NCBI GenBank assembly: GCA_035048495.1
Contig: CM068551.1
Coordinates: 22,694,248 to 22,758,247 of the forward strand
Length of the DNA: 64,000 bases
Reading direction: 5' to 3'
Source of the DNA: Euptelea pleiosperma
Taxonomy: Eukaryota > Streptophyta > Magnoliopsida > Ranunculales > Eupteleaceae
Below are positions 1-17,847 of this stretch, piece by piece. The position numbers were made by a program, and so were the translations under genes. Position 1 is the stretch's first letter. Each line of letters opens with the position of its first letter. The notes under the pieces are model-generated. The model worked only from the letters and a program-made list of their open reading frames with translations. It ran no database searches and was not told the DNA's origin.

Positions 1-5100
<5,100 letters not shown>

Positions 5101-5518
5101 TGGAGGTTTAATATTTATCCTTTTCAATTTATTATCTTCAATTTTCATGGAGTGTTGCATATCCTCGACATTATTGAGAAAACTTGATTAGATAGACTTC
5201 CCATTTTGGTTAATATATCAAGAGACACAGAGTTGTTTTTGACATGTATTTTGTTATGAGTTCATTTTTGGCGGTGGCCCGTCTGCACGCACAACACAAC
5301 TGGTGTTAACGTTCTATCTCTCATTTTAGCAACTAAATTGAACTTGCTAAGTTGGTTGTAAGGTTTGTGAGTGTGTTGATAAAACGTCCTGCTGGTTCAA
5401 ACCCTGCCTCCACCCAATAACTTTATGTATCTACAATTTGCTTTCCTCCGGATGAATGATCCACGTGTGGCGCATGTTGAGTTATTAAGCTGCACTGTTC
5501 AACAAGGTTTAATCTCTT
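5101..5518. other. RPS3A 3' flank with a SINE-like relic
   Basis: AT-rich 3' untranslated and downstream sequence. At about 5345-5410 a tRNA-like stretch (TTGCTAAGTTGG followed by GGTTCAAACCC) resembles the better copy at 41497, so it is probably an old SINE. Confidence 0.45.
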
Positions 5519-6010
5519 TGGGCATTTTAATACACCCACCTGAAATTTGGAAGTAATTAGTAACACCCTCTAATACTTTCAAACTTTTAAGAATACCCCC
5601 CTTGACCAAGTTTAACCATCGTTTGGCTGATGTTAAAACGGACATGTATCATGCGCCTGTTAATGCACCCATCAAAGAATATAATATTGCAAGTGCAATC
5701 CCGACGACGTGATTCAAGTCTACTGTTAAACTCTGTCACGGGGGTAATCCTAAAGTTTGAAAGTAAAAGGGGTATTATTAATAGGCCAGGCTCAGGATCC
5801 CTCCAATGGTCTTGGCCGTGGATTTCAAGAATTTGTTAGCGCTGTCCAAAGTGAAAAAGTGATGCCAGCACAGCGGTAACAACCACCATTGGATTCTCGG
5901 AATACATGGCCGAGAACCTGACCCCTAGAGGGCGCACAAAAGGGGTTCCCGAGCCCAACCCATTAGTAATTACTTTAAATTCTCATGGGGGTGTTACTAA
6001 AATTTCCCGT
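5519..6010. mobile_element. Foldback MITE, GGGTATTTTAGTA family (copy 2), interrupted
   Basis: The left end GGGCATTTTAATACACCC and the right end GTGTTACTAAAATTTCCC are degenerate versions of the copy at 640. A block of about 170 bp (roughly 5785-5965) interrupts the right arm. That block contains GATGCCAGCACAGCGGTAACAA and CATGGCCGAGAAC and recurs near 22480-22600, so it is a second, inserted repeat. Confidence 0.7.
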
Positions 6011-6195
6011 TTATGATCTGGTGAGCCACATGTAAGTTACACTGTTTCTAAAGCAAGGATGGAAGAGCCTTAATTTATTTTTTCCTAGCTGAAAAATCAA
6101 AGGGCCAGGAATGTATTATTCACGACGGGGGATTTCCTCGTGCGCTCTCTGAAGTTTCATCGTTCCTCCACCGGAATTACTTCTCCACTCATGGC

Positions 6196-6477
6196 CATGG
6201 TTCAAAATTTTGGAATGTTTCATATGTTTCGTTTAGTAAGAAAATTGAAATGTTTCATGTCGATTTGTTTCGCCGAGACAATTCAAAATATAAATAAAAA
6301 ATATGAACAATGCAAAATATAAATAAAAAATATGATTTCATGATTTTGAAAATATTTCATAATGATTCGGGGATGTTTCGAAATTTTTTTTTTTTTGTAA
6401 TTTTTTCAACGTTTCGGAGTTTGTTTTGGTTTTTCACTTGACTAAGACATTACTACGAAACGAAATTTTAAACCTTG
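6196..6477. mobile_element. hAT-like MITE
   Basis: The left end CATGGTTCAAAATTTTGG is inverted relative to the right end CGAAATTTTAAACCTTG. A perfect 8-bp duplication CTCATGGC is present at 6188-6195 and 6478-6485. The element is AT-rich, with repeated TTTCG/CGAAA motifs, and is 282 bp long without coding capacity. Confidence 0.87.
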
Positions 6478-6544
6478 CTCATGGCCAATACCAATATAGT
6501 TGGTGACTGTTAACAATTGTATAGTTACTATACGGTGTTTCACA

Positions 6545-6985
6545 TTTTTTACATGGGGTAAAAGATTTTTTGGACCCGTCCTGATTATCTCGGTTCAGGA
6601 CAAGCTATACTGCAACCGGACTTCGAAGAAAAACCCAGAACAAATAGGAACCTAAACCAAAGTACACTAGTGCCTGAACCTTACCGGAACCAAAACTGGT
6701 GGGACTTGGAAGTTGGAACTGACATCTATATTTGTGCTAGAGACATCGCATTTTTCTCAACTTTAGTATAAAAACTATTTTATTTATTTTTTGCTTTACA
6801 TTTTGTATACAACATATCGGTACCCTAGATCTGGTGGGAGAATCGGTTATTTATTGCTTCTGGTTCTAGATCTACTTGTTTTGGTATGGTACTGGAATCA
6901 TAATGGATAGGAACTGGAATCGGAACCAGCATACAGAATACATTGGTATCAAATCAGAACAGACCTGTTGACACCTCTAGTTTGT
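6545..6985. repeat. Diverged repeat related to 24600-24950
   Basis: It shares word order with 24600-24950: CGGTTC-type phrases, a passage on a terminal 'GACACCTCTAG' against 'GACACCCCTAC', and short AT-rich blocks. It is likely a decayed DNA transposon derivative. The boundaries are not defined. Confidence 0.4.
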
Positions 6986-7026
6986 TCTACCTCTTTTTAT
7001 TGGATGCATTTTTTTTTATGGGGTTA

Positions 7027-7656
7027 GAGCATCTCTGATTGTTAGGCATATTTGCCTTTATGCTTAACACGGTTCTCCAATGGCTAGGTATAAAGTCACT
7101 TTTGCCTAGTTAAAAAAAAATGTGAAGAGGTAAATCAAACTAGTTCTTATTGGGTCGGGCTCCAATTACCGCCCTGAAATGACAGGCTCCGGTTACAAGA
7201 CACAATATGAGCCATGTGGCAAACTCTTGATTCTCGACGTATGGATGTTTGGCCAATCCCTAGGTGGACCTACAAACCAAAAATAGTCTGATTAGTGATT
7301 TCTAGGCATTGGATCTTTGTACCTCAAATACTGCTCAAATTCCCACAGTTGAGATTAACCCATGAAAATAAGTCCAATCAGACGCCTATAAATCACTAAT
7401 CTGGCAGATTTTTGGTTTGTAGGTCCACTTAGGGATTGGCCAAACATCCATACTGTCAGTCCTCTAAGAGTGTGCCACGTGGCTCATTGTGTCCAGTAAC
7501 TGTAGCCTGTCATTTTAGTGTGGTAACTGGAGCCTGAGCCTTATTAAATAGGCATTTGACTCAAAATGCCTAGCCAACTATTGGAGGGGCTCACCGATCG
7601 TGGCTAGCATTTTGGGTGAAATGACTATTTAGGTATATAAACGATTGGAGTTGCTC
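7027..7656. mobile_element. Tourist-like (Harbinger) MITE carrying a nested element
   Basis: The ends are GAGCATCTCTGATTG and its imperfect complement CGATTGGAGTTGCTC. TTA is duplicated at 7024-7026 and 7657-7659, as expected for PIF/Harbinger. Inner arms share TTAGGCATAT / ATGCCTAGCC-type words. The element at 7151-7540 has inserted into its centre. Confidence 0.72.
7151..7540. mobile_element. Mutator-type long-arm MITE, CACGTG family (copy 1), nested
   Basis: A nearly palindromic 390-bp element from GGGTCGGGCTCC to GGAGCCTGAGCC. The two arms match the family at 38417, 38965 and 40595. The right arm holds TGCCACGTGGCTCA and the left arm the mutated GCCATGTGGC. It lies inside the Tourist-like element at 7027-7656. 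Confidence 0.82.
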
Positions 7657-7659
7657 TTA

Positions 7660-8396
7660 CAGAACCAGATAGCGAGGTGGGCAAGAACCCACTAGACGTA
7701 CTTTGGAGTTTGGAGATGTCAAACAGGCCTGAAGCCGTGTTCTGAGACCCCTCCGTCTACAGCCACTGTCGCTATATCTCCCTCTCTAAATACGCCTTTT
7801 TTTTGGTTTAAAAGGGAAGTTCTATAAAATAAAAAAAAAGATGTCACAAAGGGGAGAATAGTAGGAGTATGAACTCATTGTTACATCCTCTGTGATAATA
7901 GTGTGCTGCGTACTTCCTAGGTGGGATGGATGATAAAAAAAAACTGTTAGTTCCATAATCCAAGGCCAGGCCAATCTGCGCAAAAAATTAGTCTTCCTTA
8001 AGAACGACATACAGTACATCCCTATTGATTGTCTTTACATTCTATAATAATTGTTTTAAAATGCCAGGGGCCTGGATGATGGTTCAGAATGACCGAGACA
8101 GCCGCTGAGAGTTGCACCCAATGGCAGTAGACTTCATAGCCATGCTCCATGCAAGCACCAGACCTTCGATTCCCCCACAATTCTGCAAGGGTGATATTCG
8201 TGTATTCGATCCAGCAAGAAGAGAATGGCAAGTGTTGCTATCATTCTTCATGAATGGATACAGGGTCAGACGGCCAGTGATTTCCCTACATTTAAACATG
8301 TACAGTTAATAAGCTAAAGAAGGCCAGTTTGAGTAAAAGAAAGTCTCGTTAATTCATGAGAGCTACAAGTTATACATAATTGCATGTGTGCTCACC
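7660..8396. other. Spacer and NET1 3' flank
   Basis: Between the MITE and the NET1 stop codon I see only AT-rich sequence and the probable 3' untranslated region of NET1, which is transcribed leftward. There are no repeats or genes that I can support. Confidence 0.5.
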
Positions 8397-11300
8397 TCAA
8401 TCACCCTCAGTTGAAGGTCTCATACACCCACAAAATGGAGCCTTCTTTTGCCTGTCTTTACTTCTTCCACCGCCGTAGAGATAGTCCCTTAGGCGAACTC
8501 TCGTCCTACTCTCCGCAACTCTGGGTCCTTTTATTTCAGGTTCATCCTCGAGTTTCAGCAGCATAAACTGGATTCTCTGCACCTCCAACTGCAACCGTCC
8601 AATCTTTTCAGACCCCTGTCGTGCCTGTTCTGAAACTCTTCGTGTTCTGATTTTTCCAGTCTCTTCCAACTCCTCTACAACCTTTCCATCAGAGGGCAAG
8701 GGACCCTCTTCAGAATTATTCGTCAATTTGGCGTTGATATCAACCAACTGCTTGATGGCTTCCTCAACTTCTTGTAGCTGCCCCTTCACAGTGTCATGTT
8801 TGATGCCCTTCGCCTTTTTGCTCTTCTCGGATGTCTCCAACTTCTTTTTCAAGTCTTGGATGGTTACCTGAAGGTTTGTCAACTTCTGAGCATCAGAAGC
8901 AAGTCTTTCTAAGATCTTCCTCTTGTTCCCTTCATGTGGCCCTGTAAATCTCTTGGATATCTCTTGCCGGTCCACGCCCAACTCCTTCTCAGCCTGTAAT
9001 TCCGAAGGGGGATATTCACTCTTTTGCTCCTCCACTGCATCAATCTGATGGTACTTGGTATTGTCCTCAGTGGGTGCAGGTGCCACCTTTTGTGCCTTGT
9101 CGACCATCAGATTAAGGCTACAGTCCCGTTCAGCAGTTTCCCATAATTCGAGAATACGATCATCTGTCTCAGCATTTTCTCTCCTGGACACCCCTTGTGG
9201 GCCAAGTAGGTGATCATAGGAGGAACAATCCGACACCTGATCAAGTGGAATATCTTTCATCAAAATCCCATTCCTCACTTTAGATATTTCAATTTCAGTT
9301 TTCTGCAGCTTGAGATTACTGGGCGTATCCACAAGTTCCTCTGCTTCCGGTTGCATAACAATATTCTTGCTTGTTTGAACTTCTTCCTCTCGTACCAAGC
9401 CACTTTTAGATTTTAATTCTTCGATCTCTTTCATTGCAGCCTCTAGTTTGATGTTGGTGTCTAAGCTTTTCTGTATTGCGAGCCTCTCCATTTCCATCAT
9501 TTCCTTTTCAACTTCTTTAACCCTAGCCTGCAACTCCTGCAAGTTTGAAACTGCATCTGCCACCACAGGACTTTGAACTTCACTCAGTTCTTGACAGTTT
9601 TTGTCATGGAGATGACCTGCCAATTCAGCATCCTGGAAACATGTACATGGAAAATAAGTCATGGATTTCAGTGAAGACAACGTCTATTAACCAGTGTAGT
9701 CAAAAGCATTAGGCAAGGCCTAGGAAGGTCCCTTAGGCGAAGTGAAGCTTAAGCAATGTCTAGGCGGTAATTTATTTATTTATTTTACAAGAATTAGATA
9801 AGTAAAATTCGTATTGCTCAAAAGATTAAACGACAAAATAAATAAAGGACATAGCTACGAAATACTGAAGTAGGAACAAAAGAGCAAAGCTAAAGGTTGA
9901 GTACAAAATAATTTTATGCAAAACAAACACAAAACCTGAAATAGCTTTGATGATTGGTTGACATAATATATACAAGTTACAAACAGTACAGTAACTTGTA
10001 TATATACTCAATATCATGACAATCAATCATCAAAAAATAAGACGAGCAAGGGGCTTACTTTCTTCTCATGTTAGGGTTTAAAAAATAGTTCATTATAAGG
10101 TTTATAAGTATATATACCTTTGAGTTTACGTGTAAATTACACATAACATTGACCTAGGTAGGATCTATTCCTAATATATAAAGCACATATAACATCAATT
10201 TTTTATGTATGGCTTAGGCGAACGCTTTAACTCCTAGCGCCTTAGTGCCTAGGTGCGCCTAGGCAAGTGCTTTTGTACTAGAGCCTGCCTAGCCCCGGTT
10301 TTAAGCGCTAGGGTCCTGGCTAGGCGAAGCTTTGATAGCATTGCTATTAACCACTTGCAGTATCTAAATAGCGCTGTTCAAAGGCTGAAGAATCAGAAGG
10401 CATGACCCAGCTTACCCTAGTTTGACGAATTTCCTGGGTGTTGAAATTGAGACTATAGTTGTTTTGGTATCAGTAATCAAGAGCAGAATGCAAAGATAAA
10501 CAGTACAGTAACTTGTATAATTATAAAACTTGGACTCAATCGCGTATTCGCTCAGATGCACCTAGCCAGGTCAAACAAGCACTTGCTGAGTTAATCAGTC
10601 AGTGGAGTAGCTAAGAACAGAGCAGAGAGACACCTAAAAACTCAGATTTTTTTTTTCAAAATCTCTCCAAGTCGATTATTGACTCAACCAAGTTTCTGAT
10701 CAACTCAGCAAGTCAATGAAGAGCTTATTCAACAAGTTTTTTGAAAGCTTGTACTAGGTTCAGGCCACAAGTGAGTTGACTTAGCCGAGCTCGGACTCAA
10801 CTCACTGAGTTTCTGAATAGTGAAATCAATTACTGAGTATTTATTACAAAGACAAGAACATACCTTCGTTTCCATATTATCAGCTACACGGATCTTTGTC
10901 TGTGGAAGCACATGGTCCTCAAGAGATATTATACTATCCCTCAAAGAAACTATGACAGGCAAATATGCAGTCAACTTCGATTTAAGTCCTCCATTTTCGC
11001 CTTCCGAGACACGAATTCTTTCTTTCAACTGTTCAATCTCTGTACATTTTGAAGCACATTTATCTTCGAGGCTCTCATGTGTTCTGATGAGATCATGTGC
11101 CTTCTCTTCAAACAGAGCTGCATGGACAGTGGAGATCTGAAGGTCACCATACAATGTTGCAGCCTCAGCCTCCCAGCGTTCGACTTCGTTTCTTTTCTCT
11201 TGCAGCTCAGAACTCAAATTCTCTTCTCTAATTTTATAATCTTCAATTTCTTCATGTAATTTAGCCCGTTCTGACTCAAACTTCCCATTTGCTTCACGAA

Positions 11301-14300
11301 GATATCCGATTTCCTTGTTATGGTGGGTATTATCTTCTGATAGCTCGACAATCTGCTTCTCTAACTCTTCTCTTATCACCCTAGCCTCGTCACATTCCCT
11401 CTTCAAACCTTCAACATCTCTGTGTAACTCCCCATTCTCGCTATGTGTAGCTTTAAGCGTCTGTTCTGCTTCTGAAAGTTCCACTTCCTTCTGCCTCAGC
11501 ATATCCTTCCCAATTCCAACTTGATGATTCAACTGGTGACTTACATTTTTTACTGTGTTCAGCTCATTCCCCAACTTCTCAACTGACTCCTTGAGATGTA
11601 AATTTTCTGTCTCTACCATTTCCAACTTTTCCCCCATTATTATGACCTCCTTCTCAAGGCAAGTTTTAACTCCATGAAGATGGTCCACATCTTCACCAAG
11701 TCCTTCCAACTCCACAGCTTTCTCAGCACCAAACGTCTTGAAAATCAAAGAAAGGTTATCTAGAGTCATGGCTTCCCCAAGGATAACACTGTTCTCCTCT
11801 TCTAGCAATGCCTTTTCCTCTTCCAATTCTGAGAAGTCCTTCATCAATGATCTGTTTTCTTCAAGTAACTTGGAGTTTTCATTCCGTAATGCAAGATACG
11901 CTTTTTCCAAATCCAACAACTTTGCAAGTAGATTTTCCATTTCAGCCTTCAGTACTTCCTCCCGCTGGTCTCCCATTCTCATTTCCAGCCTCAATTCTCC
12001 GTTCACCTCCAGGAGTTTGTGTTTCTCACTTTGCAGCATTTGAAGCTCTTCTGTCCTGATCTTTAACTGCTGATCAAGGGTGGTTCTCTCTGACTCAAGA
12101 TCTGCTGCCTCTAATCTCAGTTGCCCTAAAAGAGTAACAATAACTGATTTCTCAAACAGCAGTTGTTGCTTCTCATCCTGGGTTTTCAACAAAGAACACT
12201 TCTCATCCTCAATTTTCCGTAAAATAGGCTGCAGAAGTATTTGGTCTTCATCAATCTTATCTCGACACCCATAATCTGGATCAATATCAAGCACCTTCAA
12301 CACTTGATGAATTCCCGTTCTCAGTTTTTTGATTTGGTTAAATAAGGATTTGACTTCTACCTGTTGTTCGAGATATTCTTGTTCCAATTTGAAAACCAGT
12401 TTCTCTGTCAATTTGGTGGCCTCGAAGTGCTTCTGACACTCAATCAACAGAGAGAAGTTCTTTTCTTCCATATCTCGGATACATCTTTGCAAAATGAAGA
12501 TCTCGACCTGAGCTTTTAGGGCTTTATCTTGTTCTTCTTCAAATTCTTTCCTCCTCCACCAACCTTCTTCTTGCAGGAGACGGGTCTGGTCTACCAAACA
12601 AGCCAGCCGGGTCTCACTCAACTGGACAAAACTTGAATGTTCTTGTTTTTCTAGATCCAAAGAGGCGTGCAGTTCTTCTACTTGATGAAGAGTGGATTCT
12701 TTCTCCTTCTCCAGACCTGAGTATTTTTCTTGTAATTCTGCATATTTTTTCTCCAGATCTTCCAGTCTTTGCTGAATACTTTCTAACTGAGAAACCAGAT
12801 TGTCTCTCTCAGTGAGAAGGCCAGACTTCTCATTGTCGAGAGACTGGTAAGATTCTTCTAAGCTTTTTGATTTTTCCCTCAACCCTTCAAGTTCAACATT
12901 TGCATCAGAGAGAGAATTCTCCAGTAAGGTGTTCTTCTCCGAGAGCTTCTCCATATTCTCGATAGCACTCTCTAACTGAGAAACCAAGGTGGCCTTGTCA
13001 GCAACAAGAGTGGATTTTTCTCCCTTAAGAGACTCGTAAGATTCTTCTAATGTCTTTACCTTCTCTCTTAACCCTTCTAGCTCAACATTCACATCTGAGA
13101 GAGAATTCTCCAAAAGTGCATTCTTCTCCAAAAGCTTTTCCATGTTTTCCAATTTCTCCAAAAGAGCCACTTTCTCATCATTTTCCTTCTTGCAGATCTC
13201 TTTCAGCTTTGAGTTCTCATCCTGCAATTCCTTCACAGACGACCCAAGGCAATCCGTTTTCAAGCCTACCGACTCCACTTGTTCAATTACACCCTGGTGC
13301 CGCCTGTTCAAGTCATTTATTTCCTCTTTCAGACAGTAAATCTCTTGTTGAAGAGCATTTCTTTGGTCCACGCGTAGTTCAACCTCCTCTTCAAGTTTCC
13401 CTTTCACTTCCCTCAAGCTAAAGATCTCGTCTTGTAGATTTTTTATCGACATGGCAGAAGACAAGTTCAGCTCATTCAGGCTCTTGTTTTCATCTTTGAC
13501 ATGCCGAACTTCATCCTCTAAACCGTGGCTCCAAAGCTCCATGTCCTTCAACATCAGAACCCTTTTTTGGAGCTCCATTGACAGAGCTCTCTGTTCTTCC
13601 TGAGATTGAGAGTGCAAATTCTGCAGAGTTTGGAGAGCAGTTTCGGCCTGCATGGAGCGCAAGGTCTCTTCTTGTATGCAAATCCGGAGTGTCTCCAACT
13701 CCTCATTCTTCTCTAAAATTTCTTGTCTTTGCATCCCCGTCTTCTGTACCAAATTGTCCACTTCCGTCTGTAGTGATTGATTTGCTTTCTCCAACATAAG
13801 ATACTGGTCCTCAGCATGGTTTAATTTTGCAACCCCCATTGCTATCTCACTGTTATGCCTTCTGGCCTCCTCTTGGGCATGAGAGATCTTGGTCTCCAGA
13901 TTAGATATTGTCTCCAAACAATGCTGGTACTGAAAAGCAGCAGCTTCCTTCTCTTCATATAATTTATCAATGGCTTGCTTTAGAGATTGAACTTCGGTTT
14001 CAGCTTTATCCGCTCTCTCATTAAGTCTTCTGGCATCCTCCTCAGCAGAAGAGATTCTGGTCTCCAGATCAGATATCGTCTCCAAAGACTGCTTGTATTG
14101 ACCAACACCAGTTTCCTTTTCAGCTTCTAATTTAGCGAGGGTTTCCTTGAGGGTTTGAGCTTCGGTTTCGGCTTTACTCGCTCGCTCATTAAGTCTTCCA
14201 GCATCCTCCTCTGCATGAGAGATTTTGACCTCCAGATTAGATATTGTCTCCAAACATTGTTGGTATTGCAGAATACCAGCTTCCTTCTCAGCTTCTAATT

Positions 14301-17300
14301 CAGTAAGAGCTTGTTTTAGCATTTGAACTTCAGTTTCAGCTTTACTTGCTCGATCATTGAGTCCTCTGGAGTCTTCTTGCGCACGAGAAACTTCGGCCTC
14401 CAGATTAGATAACCTCTCCAAACTCTGCTGGTATTGAAGAAGGCCAGCTTCCTTTTCAGCTTCTAAGTTTTCAAGGGCTTTCTTTAGGGTTTGTAGTTCG
14501 GTCTCAAGCTTATCAGATTGTACTGACTCAGACATGACCCGGTTCTTGAGATTCTGGTTCTCAATTGATAATTCAGAAACACCATCTTGCAAACTTCGTT
14601 CTTTCTCTTCCACCTCATGTTTTGGGAGGTCCCTGGATCCATTATGTGTTTTATACTCCAAGCCTTTTCCATCTTCCTCCCGAAAGTTCAGGCCTTTTCT
14701 CACCTTTCCTTCCGCAAACTTGGCATGGTGTAGTTCCCCTTCTCCTGAGCCAAACAACTCATTGAGCTGTTTCAACCCCTTTTTACTTGTTAAGGAGTCA
14801 GATTCTTCGGAATAGGCTCCATTCTTTTTTATGGCATGGAATTGGGAGGATGAGAGCCCCAAAGCATCCTTGTGTAAGTCATCAGGGTCAAACAGTGCAC
14901 GTATTGGGTGTGGCATCTCAGGTGTGTGCGGCTCAGACTCCGTAACGGAAGAGCCTGAGGGCGAATCATCAGCCAGTACAAAGGGGACTTGATTGGGGAA
15001 TGCTTCTGCCATGGTCCGATGTGCCTGGCGCAGTGCCCCTGTTGCTTGATCGTATCTTTCTGCTAAAGCACGGTACGCTCGGTAGAATTCCTCAACCAGT
15101 TTCATAAGCTCCGGACGTTTCTTGTAGTACATCTCTGCTCTTCTTGCAAAGGAATCTGCATCTTCTTCTATGAGCTTGATCATCGCTTTGACCTTGGCAT
15201 CCATATCTGTTCAAGTAGACAATACATCTCTGATCAGTAAATCATTGCTGTATTCTACTCCTAAAACTACCTTAGCACAGTAGCACAAAGCTGATGTACA
15301 ATGTAAGCGATTAAAAACATGTGGTATAGGCTATGTAACAAGGACACTCCATTCTCTAAGAATAAGCGGTCTCGAACGGTGTTCTACTCATGTATCAGAC
15401 ACATGCCAACACACTTTCATACAAGTCCTAATTTATTCAAATATTTTATATGATTTTCATGTATATCAGTTTATCTAAATACAGTCTTTCTGTATTGTAT
15501 ATTGAACATGAACTAAAGTTTTTTAAAGAGAATATATCTTTTTCAACATATGGAATAAATTGTAAGGATGTGTCAACGTATCAAGTTTGTGGGGGGTCAG
15601 TGTGTCTGACACTTCGTACCAGTGTCGGATACACATGTCTGTGTCTTTGTTACATAGGTACAGGATAGGAATTAGGTTTTGTATAAATGCAAAAAAGTAA
15701 AACCTTGTGATTAGATCCCATGCAATAACCATTATATCGGGACATACGATGTGATGACCTTTATATTATTATGACCCCAGTTCCCTACAATACACAGGGT
15801 GCACATGCCCATTGATCGGCACTGTCATATTGATGGCTAACATCCTAGATCGCATGTCGCCCAAAATTCACAGGAATCAGATAGAACTTCCCATATCAGT
15901 ACACCATATTTACTTTTTGGAGTAATCATAATCATACTTCCTACACACAAGATGACTATCTCAAATCCCATCTGCTGTGGCCAGTGTACTCAAGGTAATT
16001 CCTAATCATGGATATAAGGAAATGGGGCTTTGTACTCCATTCAAGGTAAACTTCTATAGTCATGCATCAGGACCTGTAGTATTATCTTGTTGGTATACCA
16101 GTTATGTGGCTGAGTGAACTTCTTGAAGGACAAAAAATTTGCACCAAGTAATATAAGATCCCAGACCATTTGAAACAGAGTTTCTTTGGCATTCCTTTTC
16201 CTCATTGGGATGCATAGTAAAAGTTTGACTTCACCTTGTCCACAGCAATATGCAGTGCCTCTTAACTTCCATCATGGTTAATGGTACTTCAGCCGAAATT
16301 TCCAAAATCAAGATACCTTTAGTTCCAGTTAGAGGATAACAGAACTAGATAAAAGATAAATGTGCTTGTTCATGTATCTGCTCAGCTAGGAAATGAGGCA
16401 CGTCTAGAAAGAAAGAAATAGAGAAATTCATTGAAAACTCTTGTCCCGTCTACTCTGCAGTAAAAATACACATCAAGTTTGGTTTGAGATGCCCTAGAAA
16501 GACGAAGAACTCATCAACTTGCATTTTTAATTCGACAAGTGAAAAAGCAAATCTTCCACAAAGACTAGTATACAAAAGGACAACTAACAAGGCTGACCAA
16601 CTAAGAAATGGAAAATCAGGCATCATGTCAAGTCTTAACAGCGACATAATTTACTCATTTCTTCACCAATCAATCAGACAAAGAGTTGCCTAACTGATGA
16701 ATATGTGAGAAAAGTCAACATCATAGAATGAGAGAAATTGCTCTATTTCGTAGCACTTATTTAGGAACCATCACGGAGATTACACGTGTTGCCGCCAATA
16801 TAAAACGTCAAGGTTGAAGTTCCCACAAGGAACTCAATCCTACCATAAAGCCAATAATTCAGTTTCAATTGCATTGTGGAGGGAGAAGTCTCATACATTG
16901 AACATTAGGTTGCAGGAGGCTAATTTTGAATTTATTAGTTTAGTTCTCATTTGAAATTGAAACGGGAAAGAAATGAAATTATAAAACTTCATTTAGCGTA
17001 GCTCCATTCAATGTGAAATCAACTTGAATGATCCCACACACAACGCCCAAACTTTTCTTTACAACATGGTTAGTACTGTCTAAAACTCCAAACTTTTGGA
17101 GTTTCGGTAAAGTTGAAGTTTTCTTTGGAGTAATAAAACCAAGCAAACTTTCCGAAACCACATTGGCTCCCTTAAACAAATGCTCAAACATGATTGCTGA
17201 TGCATTGCCCTTTCAAATAGTTTAAATACCCCATATGGGTGCAAGGATATATCGATCATTTCTTTTTGGAAAAGTCACCAAACTGCATATAAGAGATTTG

Positions 17301-17471
17301 AGCAATACACATCTTACTATCTCATATGCAGCAACCCAACCAAAACAAAAAAACTGTGAAAGCAATACCTGTGAGATTTTCCTGAAGCCATTTTGAATTC
17401 TTTGGGCTTATATGGCTGTCCCACCACCACGAATATAAGCGTCTCGACTCACCATGTAACATGGTCGCCAT
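8397..17471 (-). CDS. NET1: NETWORKED1-type (KIP1-like) actin-binding coiled-coil protein
   Basis: Plant-specific adaptor that binds F-actin through an N-terminal NAB domain and links filaments to membranes such as the plasma membrane and plasmodesmata (family knowledge). Coding exons in transcript order are 17471-17369, 15206-10864 and 9632-8397 (stop TGA). The first intron is phase 1, the second phase 0, giving 1,893 residues; Arabidopsis NET1A has about 1,740. The NAB domain, residues about 1-100, shows [20 protein letters not shown], then [20 protein letters not shown] and [41 protein letters not shown] motif follows, and then more than 1,500 residues of coiled coil. Two repeat blocks occur, at 13831-14502 (4 x 56 residues) and 12766-13143 (2 x 63 residues). 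Exon 1 ends NLT+G and exon 2 supplies AT, restoring the family's DMDAKVKAM. The alternative ATG at 15204 would lose the WWW part of the domain, so I reject it. Confidence 0.95.
9690..10345. mobile_element. Foldback repeat in NET1 intron 2
   Basis: The left part (TTAGGCAAGGCCTAGG, CCCTTAGGCGAAG) is inverted relative to the right part (CGCCTAGGCAAG, CTGGCTAGGCGAAGC) around an AT-rich core. No clear target duplication is seen. The intron spans 9633-10863. It is probably a miniature DNA transposon, superfamily unassigned. Confidence 0.55.
12766..13143 (-). repeat. Two 189-bp (63-residue) repeats inside NET1
   Basis: Each unit starts [25 protein letters not shown] and ends LVSQLES. The starts are at 13143 and 12954, exactly 189 bp apart. 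Sixty-three residues equal nine heptads, so the duplication keeps the coiled-coil register. Confidence 0.9.
13831..14502 (-). repeat. Four 168-bp (56-residue) repeats inside NET1
   Basis: Four head-to-tail units of the pattern [41 protein letters not shown]. Each is 56 residues, or eight heptads, and together they cover residues about 270-493. Units 2 to 4 are most alike. Confidence 0.9.
15207..17368 (-). other. NET1 coding intron 1 (2.2 kb)
   Basis: The donor is ACAG|gtattg at 17368 and the acceptor aacag|AT at 15207. The intron is AT-rich. I see no transposon or RNA gene in it. Confidence 0.75.
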
Positions 17472-17847
17472 GATTCCAGCCAAGAACACCAACACAATCT
17501 GTTCTGATCCCGCAAAAGCCCGATCCTTGTACCAAAAATAAAAACCCAGGTAATGGATCCAAGCCAGAATCAGAATCAAATGAATTCAAACCACCCAATC
17601 GAACTAAAAGATGTGTTGAAGTTATTTATCTCCCAGCCTTTGTAACCTACACATCCAAGATCAACAAAAAAGACTGATAAATAAGATTGAACAAAGACAA
17701 ATCAACTTCAGCTTCTTATATAGCATTATAACTACCTGATCAACAGAATCCAAATTCCTCTCACACCTACCGAAATCACCCAAAACCCATGAAAATACAA
17801 CCAAAAATCCTAGCTTTTTTTTAACAAAATACTGACCTTAACATCAT

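Noticed and set aside
15204..15204. ATG at 15204 as the NET1 start, giving a single 1,491-codon frame
   Set aside because: It would lack the [15 protein letters not shown] part of the NAB domain, which is present upstream at 17369-17471 with a matching splice phase. The same frame also reads through the donor at 10863.
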